Shown piece after piece: positions 50,132 through 59,204 of a stretch of 64,000 bases of DNA (the first letter of the stretch is position 1; every line of letters starts with the position of its first letter). The translations under genes and the position numbers were made by a program. The DNA comes from Lachnospiraceae bacterium (GTDB taxonomy: Bacteria > Bacillota > Clostridia > Lachnospirales > Lachnospiraceae): NCBI GenBank assembly GCA_021199655.1, contig JAJQHQ010000050.1, positions 79,707 to 143,706 of the forward strand, in the 5' to 3' direction. A model generated the notes under the pieces. It worked only from the letters and a program-made list of their open reading frames with translations, was not told where the DNA came from and did not search any database.

Positions 50132-53100
50132 ATGAAGAAAAGAACACGAATCAGCCGAATCCTGGCATTGGTACTGGCCTTGTCGCTGATATTCCAGCAG
50201 GCGGGCATTACCGCGCTTGCCGAGGACGGCACGAATGGAACGGCGATTACCGCTGTTACAGAGACAAATGAGAGCAGCAGCTCCGGGACAGCAGTCCAGA
50301 GCGAGACGACTGCTTCTGCGACGGAAACGCAGGAAACGGGCACCTCAGAGACAAAGGCTGCGGAATCTGAGACGACCGCATCGAGTTCACAGACGGTGCA
50401 GAGCGAGACGACTGCGTCGAGTTCACAGACAGCGCAGAGCGAGACGACCGCGGACGAAACACAGACCGAACCGTCTGAGACCTCGGGAGATCCGTCCGGG
50501 GACGACGATTCCAACAGTTCTTCCGCTGCGGATGGAGCGGGAGAGACAGCATTCGGGACGGACAATGCGGATGGCGAAAGCGGCGAGGCAGCCGGCAGCA
50601 CATCCTCTTCGAGCAGCACTGCAGCCACGATTGGTATTTCCGCTGCGTCCGAAACCGAAACAGAAGAAAACACTGACGCTGAGACAGAAGACGATACGGA
50701 TGCTGAGACAGAGGAAACACTGTCCCTGACTACGATGTCCTTAACGGCGGTCAGCAACAATGCCGGCACGGCAAAACACATTGATATCGCAATTAAGACC
50801 ACTGCTTATCTGACGGTTGGCACTGAGACGATGACAGCGGAGCTTGAGCTGACAAGAAACGATTTTACATCCAGCAATGTGACACTGACTGCTACACAGA
50901 ATGGAACGGCGCTTTCTGCTTCGGATTATTCCATGACTCTGACTAATCTGTCCACAAGCTCCGGTCAGGACGGAGCGACCCAGATCCGTGTGGGCGGCAC
51001 TTATCCGGTCGGAACGGTCAGCAATCCAGTTTACTACACGTTTTCCCTGACAAAGGACGTTACGTTCAAAAGTACGTCAGGAACGACCTATACGGTTACA
51101 ATGACGTTCTCATCCACGTTCAGCTACTGGGATGATGACAACAACTGTCCGGGCCTTCCGAGCAACTGGTCGTCTTTAAGCGACAGCCAGAAAAAGTTCT
51201 ATACTTCAGCCGGACTGGATTTCGACCTTACAGCGGCATCAGCGTCCAAGGGACTGATCACCATCTGGAAATATGTTGTTGATGCGAATGGGAATCTGAT
51301 CACCGGTACAGACGTGAACGGTAAAAAGTATACGTTTACCATTTACAATTCATCCGGAACCGAGGTAGAGACCGTGACGGTCACAGTTGGTTCGAGCGGT
51401 CTGGGCTATGTACAGACAGATGTGGCGCTTAACACGACCTATTATGTGGTGGAGACCACTCCGTCGAGCGCGGAGGGAAATGATACTGTCGGAGACTACG
51501 ATTACGCGAATAAAACCACCACAAACTCTTATCTGGCAATTACAACGACCACAGCTTCCGGAACCGTAACAACAAATGGCGCGAGTACTACGACAGAGAC
51601 GACGAAGTCAGCCTCCCTCACAGCCAGTTCGGGCAGCAATCCGGTCTATTGCTTCTATAATTATTATGGCGATGACACCATCAACGTTACGGTCAACAAA
51701 ACCTGGGATGACAGCGGAGATACGTATGGGCTTCGTCCGTCAGAAGTAACGGTGGAGCTGTTAAACGGAAGCGATTCCACCGGCAAGACCGGCACCTTAA
51801 ATGCGGATAACAGCTGGACATATACGTTTACAGACCTGCCGGTCACCACGAACGGCAGCACGAACAGCTATACCGTTAAAGAGCTTGCTGTGAATGGCTA
51901 TACATCAACCATCGGTACGGCCAGCACAGACAGCGATGGGAATCTGACTTATGAGATTACCAACACGCTGGCGGTCGGTCGTCTGGCTCTGACAAAGACC
52001 GTCGTGGATCCGGATAACGCGGCGGATGAGACGACATTTACCTTCCTGGTATCCGGCTTCGCGAGTGACGTGACCAGTGTGAGTGATACCGATGGGAATT
52101 TTTGGTCCGTATCCAATGGAACAGCGACCGTGAGAGTCACGGAAGGGACGACTGTAACACTGACCAACCTCACGCCGGGCAGTTATACGGTGAAAGAATC
52201 CGGTGCTGCGACAGATGCGGTTACAGGCGTGACCACAGCGGCAGTCGGCGGTTATACCTGGACGGTTGACGTGGATGAGAATGGCAAGTCTGCGGCCGTG
52301 ACGGCAGGGAATACCGCAAACGTCACGATCACGAATACGATCTCCGGCACGGCGACGGCGGTGCTCACCAAGACCTGGAGTGACCAGACAGATAAGTACG
52401 GCACCCGCCCGGACAATGACGGAACGGACTTCTATGTGACACTGGAAGCGATCAACGCTACGGACGGTGCGACCTACGAATATACGACAAACGGAACCGT
52501 ATGGACGGAAAGTTCCAGGACTGTCTGGACGCTGGACTTAGGCGATATCGCGGCGTTTGACGGAAACGGCAAAAAGCTGACCTATAAGCTGACCGAGTTC
52601 CTGGGCAGCGCTGATGGTGATTACATCATGTCGGTGACCGAGGGGCTCACGGCGGTGTACGATACGGGTAACACGACGATCCTGTATTATACTTATACTC
52701 CGGCGGACAATGTCAACGCGTCCTTCACCAACTCGCTGGAGACGGCGAACATCAAAGTGACCAAGACATTAAAGGATTCCGCGGGAAATGAGATTATAAG
52801 CTCGTCCGTGAACGACGATGACTTTACCTTTAAGCTTTACACATATGACAGCGGTGCGTATACGGAAGTGGCCGCGCGCACACTGACCCTTTCGGGCGTG
52901 ATGGAGTATACATTCCAGAATCTTTCTCTCGGCACGTATTATCTGGAAGAAGAATTAAGCAGCGGAAACGACCACGCGTATACCGTGACAGTGACTGTGG
53001 ATGGAACGGCGGCCAGCGTGAACAGCGACGGCTACTATGTCATCGAGCTGACCACAAAAGATTCTACAGTGACGGTGGCAGTCACGAACCAGGAGCAGGA

Positions 53101-56100
53101 GATCGATCTTACAAAAGATACGACTGCCTTCCCGGATGTGAGCAAATCCTTTACAAGCTCTGCGATTTCGGGTACTGGTTTTAGCAGTGAATTTTCTTTC
53201 TACATTCTGGATGAGAATGATGAAGAAGTGGCTGTCGGTACCACAACGGCAGCGTTGAATGACAGTTCGTCCTCAGTTACATGGACGTATGATGCAGGTG
53301 CGTTCACCTACACGGAAGTCGGCACTTATGTGTATGAGATCTATGAGGACGACACTCTGGTTTCCGGCATCAGCTATGACTCTACGGTATATACCCTTGT
53401 TGTGACGGTGTACAGGGATGGCAATGGCGATCTGACATCCTCGTATGAGATTTATACCACCTATAAGGGTGAAAACTCATCGGAGAATGTGAAAGCGGCT
53501 TCCGGAGCGGTATTTCACAATACCTATGACACTGACGCGATCATTTATACGATGCGCGTGCGCAAGAAACTGGAAGGACGCAGCAGCTTCACGGCAGGTG
53601 AGTTCACGGTCATCTTACAGGAGTATGACAGCACCGACTGGACCGCGGCAGGCAGCGCGATCGAAGTGAAAAACGACGCGAGCGGCGTATTCAGCTATAC
53701 CTTTAAATACACAGGCACCGGAACTTACTATTATAAAGCGTATGAGCAGCAGGGCTCCGAGACCGGAATGTCCTATGATACCGCATGGTACTGGCTGAAG
53801 GTTGAGGTTGATTCCGTGACAGACAGCAACACGAACGCAACGGTTCTGACCGTGGCAAGCGTGCAGTATGTGCGGATTACGGAGACAGATAATGGCAGCG
53901 TGACTCCGGATACGCTCGCGGCAAATGCCTGGACAGATTACAGCGGCGGCCTTTCGAGCACGATCTACGCATTCACAAATACGTATAAGGCTTCCGGAGA
54001 CACGGCTCTGACCGCGTATAAGGAGCTGACCGGACGCGCTCTGGAGGCAGGAGAGTTTACCTTCCTGCTGGTAGCGGTTGACAGTTCTGCGCCGATGCCG
54101 TCCGGAGCGGTCACGGCTGCGGCCACGGATGACTATGTCACTGACGGATATGTTGCGGCTGGCGAGAAGTATGTGGTTGCCAAAAACGATGTAGACGGCA
54201 AGATCAGCTTTGGCACGATCGAGTATACGCAGGACGATATCGGCAGCACCTATGTTTATCTGGTAAAAGAGATCGTAGGCAGCGCAGACGGCGTGACATA
54301 TGATACGACGTCCTACGGCAAGCGGATCCGGGTGACGGTCGCGGATGACGGAAATGGCGTCCTGAACATTTCGGTTACCACAACCGGTACGGCAGATAAG
54401 GATGGAGACGGCAAAAATGACGTCGTGATCACGAACACCTTTGACCAGGGAAGTATGGATATCTATGGCGAGAAGGTGTGGATAGACGGCGGTCTGAGCC
54501 ATACGACAAACAGCAGTGATGTGGAGCTGACGCTTTACTACACGACAGACACAGCGATCACTGAGAATTCCTGGACGGCATGGGCTTCCAACGGTGACGG
54601 AACATACAGCATTGACGGCACGGGTTCCTATGCGGTAAGCTGGGGCAGCCTGTATCCGAACCGCTGGAGAATTGAAAGCCTGCCGGAGTTCGATGCGGAT
54701 GGCAGCGCGTATACCTATAAGGTAGTGGAGACAGCCATAAGTGGTTATACGACCACCTATACGGCAGATCCTTCAGACAGCACGGCGGATCCGACAGCGG
54801 ATGCGGAAGCGGTTCCGGATAATAATTCCTCCACGAACCGTTATACTATCACCAATACCATTGAGCCGAAAGAGATCCAGCTTTACGGCACGAAGACCTG
54901 GGTGGAGGCGGAAGACACTGTGACGCCGGACTACACGGATATCACATTTACGGTGACCCGCAACAGCGATGGCAGCACGGTTACCACCCTGACGGATGTG
55001 ACTGACCAGAATAATGGCGCAGGCACCGGCAACGCGGATACCTGTATCGTCGTATGGGAAAAGGATGCGAATAACGAGTATACCGGAACGTACAATATTT
55101 ACTGGTACTATGACGTAGCCAATGATAAATATGTCGGACTGCCGATGTATGACAGCCTGGGCTATGCGTACAGCTACAAGGTGGAGGAGAATACGATCAC
55201 CGGTACGACAGCATCCGGAGAGACTTTCACGTATCTGACAGAGGAAAGCTTCACCCTTGTGGCAGACGGCGAGTATAAATTTGACTTTACGAACTCTCAG
55301 CCCGACGAGACATGGGATGGGCCGGATAAGGAAGTGACCGAAGTTACAGATGGGACGACCACGCAGACAGAAGAGGATGATAACGGAAACCTGTATGTCG
55401 CGGTGGGCGATCAGGTGACCTACACGATTTCCTATTACAATTATACCAATGAGACAGCGGACATCACTATCACGGACGTGCTTGATGAGGGAGTGAATTT
55501 CATCAGCGCGACAGATGGAGACGGGAATACCGTTGACAAAGCTACCGCTGAAGCCGGGACGGCAGCAGTGACATATGACAGCACTGCGCACACCGTGATC
55601 TGGACGCTTACCAACGTAGATCCGTTTACGGAAGGCACTGTGACGCTGACTGTAGAGGTCAACGAAAACGCAAAGACGCCTGATCAGGGCGACGAGACGG
55701 CGGATATTGACAATCAGGCTGCGGTGAAAGTGGCAGGGAATGATTACATGACAGATCTTGTCACCAATCCTTTCGAAAATGATGAACCGAAAGATCCGAC
55801 CAAAGATGTGGCTGCAGTCGAGGACGCGGAGAACACAGCGCAGACGGAGACCGATGACGAAAATAATATTTATGTATCGGTTGGAGATTACGTATACTAC
55901 GAGATCAGCTATTACAACCACTACAGCACCACAGCGGACGTGACCATCGTGGATGAGTTGGATGAGGGCGTGAACTTTGTATGGGGAACGCAGGGCTGCT
56001 CGTATGATTCGGGTACACACACCGTGACCTGGACTCTGGAGACACCGGCGTTCACCAGCGGCACCGTGACCCTCTGCGTGCAGATAAATGAGACCGCGAA

Positions 56101-58819
56101 GAAGGCGGCACAGACCTATGAAGCGACAGATCCCACGGATCCGACAGCCGCATACGATGGTTACACCTACACGGATACGGCGTCGATCGCAAACCAGGCG
56201 GCGGTAACCCTTGCAACCGTAAACAATTCATCCGAGACGACAGTCTACACGGATGTGCCGGAGAACCCGCTTGAGCCGGAAGATCCGACAACACCGACAA
56301 AGACGATCAGCTCGACCAGTCCGTCCGGATACGATGCGTCTGCAACGATTGATGAAACAACAAAGACGCTGACAGGAGCGACCGTGAAGATTGGTTCGTC
56401 AATTGCCTATGACATCAGCTATCACAACTACAGGAACACGGCGGCGACGATCATCATCACCGACACGCTGGATGAGGGGCTTACTTTTGAATCCGCGTCC
56501 GACAGCGGAACATATTACGCGGAAGCAACGACCCTGACATTCGGATCCGGAACGGATGTAACAAATATTAACATCCCGGCGCATACGGTTGTCTGGATCC
56601 TTGAAGATGTGACACCGCTGACCGGCGGTACAGTGGAACTGCATGTGATGGTCAATGAGAATGCGAAGATCGTCACGGGCAGCGAGACTACAGCGACTGT
56701 AGAGAACGAAGCAACCGAATATTATGATTATGACTTTGCTCACAATTATGATACAAACGTTGTTGAAAATCCGATCAACCCGGATGACCCTGGCGACCCT
56801 GAGAAGGAAGTAGCTGCGGACAGTGAGTCCGGTGTGGACGGCGCAAATGTGGCAGTGGGAGACCAGATCACCTATGAGATCAGTTTCTACAACCATGAAA
56901 ATACGACGGCGGATGTAACGATCGTTGATAAACTGGACGCATCCCTGGGTCTGGATTACGTTTCCGCGGAAGGCACCTACAGCTACACGGATGACAGCGG
57001 CGCAACGCAAACGGTTGAAGCGGCGGTGACTGCATCGACATCCGGTGATGTGACGACCGTGACCTGGAAGATCAGCGGCGTGAGACCGTACACGGGCGGC
57101 ATTGTAACCCTGACCGCCAGAGTCAACAGCTATGCAGTAGAGATTCTGGAAGTGGAAAATCAGGCGACCGTGACAGTGGGCGATCATACAGCGGATACAA
57201 ACCTTGTCACCAATCCGGTAGACGATGAGCCGGAGGATCCGGAAAAGAGCGTGGATACAGACGCTGACGGCAGTTATGATGACGATGGCGTGAAAGTGGC
57301 GGTGGGCGATGAGATCACCTACCAGATCAAGTATCACAATTATCTCGGAACGACAGCGGATGTAGTGATCACAGATACTCTGGATAACGGCGTGGACTAT
57401 GTATCCGCGACAGGGATCTACCCGATGATCACTACTGCGGGAGACGGAAGCGAGACTGAGACGACGGGAACCGCGGAAGTAACGACTGAAACGGTAAATG
57501 GAACGACCATTGTAACCTTTACCATGAAGAATATGGCTCCGCATTCGATGGGATACGTATATCTGACGGTGAAAGTGAACAGGACAGCGAAGGTTCTGAA
57601 TGGAGGCGAGACAACGGCAGCAATTCAGAATCAGGCGAAGGTAACAATCGGCAATGATTACAGCCAGTACACGAATGAGGTAGAGAACCCGCTGGAACCG
57701 GATGATCCGGAGGATCCGGAACCGGAACCAGATCCGGAACCGGAGACCGAAACAGAAACCGAGACAGAGACTGAAACTGAGACTGAGACTGAGACCGAAT
57801 CCGAAACTGAGACTGAAACCGAGACTGAGACTGAGCCCGAAACAGAACCCGAACCGGAGATCAGCGAGACCGCGACCGTCACGGTGACGAAGAACCTGAC
57901 ATACAACGGCGATCCGATCTACGCGATATCCCAGACATTCTACGTGGCACTGTATGCGGATGAAGCGTGCACGACCCGGATGAGTGATGTCATGGCTCTC
58001 ACTTACACCAACGCGGCGACGGCGAGTGTGACGTTTACCGGTCTGGAGATCGGCAGAACCTACTACATTGCCGAGTGTGATCCGACAGGAACAGCTCTGG
58101 CAAACGGTGTGGGAACACTTGCGGACGGAACGACCTTCATGGCAAACTTCGGCGACGGCGCGACGACAGCAAATACGACTGTGGCGGATGGCAGCCAGAC
58201 GACTATTACCTTCGCGAATGAATTCTACACGATACCGAAGGACTTCTATCAGGAAGGCACGCTGACGATCACGAAGAAGCTGCTCGACAAGGACGGCGCG
58301 GCACTTGCTTCGAACGAAACGTTCTATGCGGGAATCTTCACAGACGCGGCTTACACGACACTGGCGACAGACGTAGAGGCAAACATTGTAGCACTCGCCC
58401 TGGCGGGAAGCTCCGAGGTAAGCGTGGAGATCGGCGTCTCCATCGGCTCCGGGGAGACCGTGACTCTGTACGTGATTGAGACAGACGCGGACGGCAATCC
58501 GGCAGCAAACGCAGAAGGCTTCGCGTACACGGTAAGCATGGACAGCACGAGCGTGACGCTTGATGCGGCAAATACGACCGCGGGCGTGACCATCACGAAC
58601 CAGGAGACCGAGGAAGCTGAGGAAGAAACAGAAGAGGAAACGGAAGTGGAATCTGAAGAAGAATCCGAGGCTGAAACGGAATCTGAGACCGAGACGACTG
58701 CGGTGCAGACCGGCGACGACACGCCGCTGGCAGAATATCTGGTCCTGCTGCTGATGGCACTGGTCATCCTCGCAGCAGCGCTGATCTACCGGCGCCGCGA
58801 CCGTGAGGGCGGCAGATGA
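50132..58819 (+). CDS. Giant cell-surface protein with Cna-B, pilin-isopeptide and DUF11 repeats
   Basis: 2,895 residues. The start is ATG 50132 after AAGGGAG. Signal peptide (about 1-30, SLIFQQAGITALAED); Thr/Ser/Glu-rich stalk (about 31-205); a unique beta-rich domain with Cna-B modules (about 210-980, for example NVTVNKTWDDSGDTYGLRPS); FctA-type pilin isopeptide domains (about 1000-1437, for example ALTAYKELTGRALEAGEFTF); two more Cna-B units (about 1440-1720); five DUF11-like repeats (about 1726-2523, with VGDQVTYTISYYN and (V/I)TDxLDEG motifs); a Glu/Thr/Pro linker (about 2527-2576); two SpaA-type domains; a sortase-like VQTGDDTP signal (about 2856); a helix and a basic tail. It is probably wall-anchored and adhesive. 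No sortase gene is in view. Confidence 0.9.
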   Translation: MKKRTRISRILALVLALSLIFQQAGITALAEDGTNGTAITAVTETNESSSSGTAVQSETTASATETQETGTSETKAAESETTASSSQTVQSETTASSSQTAQSETTADETQTEPSETSGDPSGDDDSNSSSAADGAGETAFGTDNADGESGEAAGSTSSSSSTAATIGISAASETETEENTDAETEDDTDAETEETLSLTTMSLTAVSNNAGTAKHIDIAIKTTAYLTVGTETMTAELELTRNDFTSSNVTLTATQNGTALSASDYSMTLTNLSTSSGQDGATQIRVGGTYPVGTVSNPVYYTFSLTKDVTFKSTSGTTYTVTMTFSSTFSYWDDDNNCPGLPSNWSSLSDSQKKFYTSAGLDFDLTAASASKGLITIWKYVVDANGNLITGTDVNGKKYTFTIYNSSGTEVETVTVTVGSSGLGYVQTDVALNTTYYVVETTPSSAEGNDTVGDYDYANKTTTNSYLAITTTTASGTVTTNGASTTTETTKSASLTASSGSNPVYCFYNYYGDDTINVTVNKTWDDSGDTYGLRPSEVTVELLNGSDSTGKTGTLNADNSWTYTFTDLPVTTNGSTNSYTVKELAVNGYTSTIGTASTDSDGNLTYEITNTLAVGRLALTKTVVDPDNAADETTFTFLVSGFASDVTSVSDTDGNFWSVSNGTATVRVTEGTTVTLTNLTPGSYTVKESGAATDAVTGVTTAAVGGYTWTVDVDENGKSAAVTAGNTANVTITNTISGTATAVLTKTWSDQTDKYGTRPDNDGTDFYVTLEAINATDGATYEYTTNGTVWTESSRTVWTLDLGDIAAFDGNGKKLTYKLTEFLGSADGDYIMSVTEGLTAVYDTGNTTILYYTYTPADNVNASFTNSLETANIKVTKTLKDSAGNEIISSSVNDDDFTFKLYTYDSGAYTEVAARTLTLSGVMEYTFQNLSLGTYYLEEELSSGNDHAYTVTVTVDGTAASVNSDGYYVIELTTKDSTVTVAVTNQEQEIDLTKDTTAFPDVSKSFTSSAISGTGFSSEFSFYILDENDEEVAVGTTTAALNDSSSSVTWTYDAGAFTYTEVGTYVYEIYEDDTLVSGISYDSTVYTLVVTVYRDGNGDLTSSYEIYTTYKGENSSENVKAASGAVFHNTYDTDAIIYTMRVRKKLEGRSSFTAGEFTVILQEYDSTDWTAAGSAIEVKNDASGVFSYTFKYTGTGTYYYKAYEQQGSETGMSYDTAWYWLKVEVDSVTDSNTNATVLTVASVQYVRITETDNGSVTPDTLAANAWTDYSGGLSSTIYAFTNTYKASGDTALTAYKELTGRALEAGEFTFLLVAVDSSAPMPSGAVTAAATDDYVTDGYVAAGEKYVVAKNDVDGKISFGTIEYTQDDIGSTYVYLVKEIVGSADGVTYDTTSYGKRIRVTVADDGNGVLNISVTTTGTADKDGDGKNDVVITNTFDQGSMDIYGEKVWIDGGLSHTTNSSDVELTLYYTTDTAITENSWTAWASNGDGTYSIDGTGSYAVSWGSLYPNRWRIESLPEFDADGSAYTYKVVETAISGYTTTYTADPSDSTADPTADAEAVPDNNSSTNRYTITNTIEPKEIQLYGTKTWVEAEDTVTPDYTDITFTVTRNSDGSTVTTLTDVTDQNNGAGTGNADTCIVVWEKDANNEYTGTYNIYWYYDVANDKYVGLPMYDSLGYAYSYKVEENTITGTTASGETFTYLTEESFTLVADGEYKFDFTNSQPDETWDGPDKEVTEVTDGTTTQTEEDDNGNLYVAVGDQVTYTISYYNYTNETADITITDVLDEGVNFISATDGDGNTVDKATAEAGTAAVTYDSTAHTVIWTLTNVDPFTEGTVTLTVEVNENAKTPDQGDETADIDNQAAVKVAGNDYMTDLVTNPFENDEPKDPTKDVAAVEDAENTAQTETDDENNIYVSVGDYVYYEISYYNHYSTTADVTIVDELDEGVNFVWGTQGCSYDSGTHTVTWTLETPAFTSGTVTLCVQINETAKKAAQTYEATDPTDPTAAYDGYTYTDTASIANQAAVTLATVNNSSETTVYTDVPENPLEPEDPTTPTKTISSTSPSGYDASATIDETTKTLTGATVKIGSSIAYDISYHNYRNTAATIIITDTLDEGLTFESASDSGTYYAEATTLTFGSGTDVTNINIPAHTVVWILEDVTPLTGGTVELHVMVNENAKIVTGSETTATVENEATEYYDYDFAHNYDTNVVENPINPDDPGDPEKEVAADSESGVDGANVAVGDQITYEISFYNHENTTADVTIVDKLDASLGLDYVSAEGTYSYTDDSGATQTVEAAVTASTSGDVTTVTWKISGVRPYTGGIVTLTARVNSYAVEILEVENQATVTVGDHTADTNLVTNPVDDEPEDPEKSVDTDADGSYDDDGVKVAVGDEITYQIKYHNYLGTTADVVITDTLDNGVDYVSATGIYPMITTAGDGSETETTGTAEVTTETVNGTTIVTFTMKNMAPHSMGYVYLTVKVNRTAKVLNGGETTAAIQNQAKVTIGNDYSQYTNEVENPLEPDDPEDPEPEPDPEPETETETETETETETETETESETETETETETEPETEPEPEISETATVTVTKNLTYNGDPIYAISQTFYVALYADEACTTRMSDVMALTYTNAATASVTFTGLEIGRTYYIAECDPTGTALANGVGTLADGTTFMANFGDGATTANTTVADGSQTTITFANEFYTIPKDFYQEGTLTITKKLLDKDGAALASNETFYAGIFTDAAYTTLATDVEANIVALALAGSSEVSVEIGVSIGSGETVTLYVIETDADGNPAANAEGFAYTVSMDSTSVTLDAANTTAGVTITNQETEEAEEETEEETEVESEEESEAETESETETTAVQTGDDTPLAEYLVLLLMALVILAAALIYRRRDREGGR

Positions 58820-58891
58820 TGATTCGTGAGGGCGGCAGATGATGATTCGTGAGAGCGGCAGATGATGATCCGTGAGAGCGGATATGCGATC
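58802..58891 (+). repeat. 23-bp tandem repeats spanning the stop codon
   Basis: Three full units (58802-58824, 58825-58847, 58848-58870) and a partial fourth, each starting CGTGAG(G/A)GCGGCAGATG. The first unit encodes the C-terminal REGGR and the stop; later units are downstream non-coding copies. Confidence 0.85.
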
Positions 58892-58960
58892 AGGAAATCA
58901 GAAGCGTAATCGCAGAATCGGGACAATAAAATCAAAACAGCATAAGACAGATCAGAAAGG

Positions 58961-58986
58961 CGCGGGGCAAATGCCCCGCGTTTTTT
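58961..58986 (+). terminator. Rho-independent terminator of the first surface protein gene
   Basis: CGCGGGGCA/TGCCCCGCG with a 2-nt loop and TTTTTT. Confidence 0.92.
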
Positions 58987-59054
58987 ACCGTTTAACTGAA
59001 AAAACGACCGTTCGCGGCTTTCGTATTGAAAATTGTACTGCAATATTTTATAAT
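58983..59054 (+). promoter_or_regulatory. Conserved promoter box of the second surface protein
   Basis: Block 58983-59031 nearly identical to 49772-49820, with TTGAAA (59026-59031), a 17-bp spacer and TATAAT (59049-59054). Confidence 0.78.
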
Positions 59055-59204
59055 GCGGCTAAATAAGCGGTGTGCGAGGCGTTTTTGTGTGCCGCGATAA
59101 GCCTGGATTTTGAGGCAAGTTGCCACCCCCATTCCCATGCGTTGAGCGCGGGGCGCGACTAAAATATAGAATCCGAGGAGAGCGATAGAAAGGAGAGTAT
59201 TAAC

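Larger units (their letters stand above)
58820..59204. other. Region between the two giant surface protein genes
   Basis: Contains the 23-bp tandem repeats, a terminator (58961-58986), a conserved promoter box (58983-59054) that directly abuts the terminator, and a 150-nt leader with small hairpins such as GGCAAGTTGCC. No gene is seen. Confidence 0.75.

Noticed and set aside
53615..56020. Minus-strand frames of about 295 and 415 codons within the giant surface protein
   Set aside because: Shadows of the repetitive Thr/Asp/Gly-rich coding strand.
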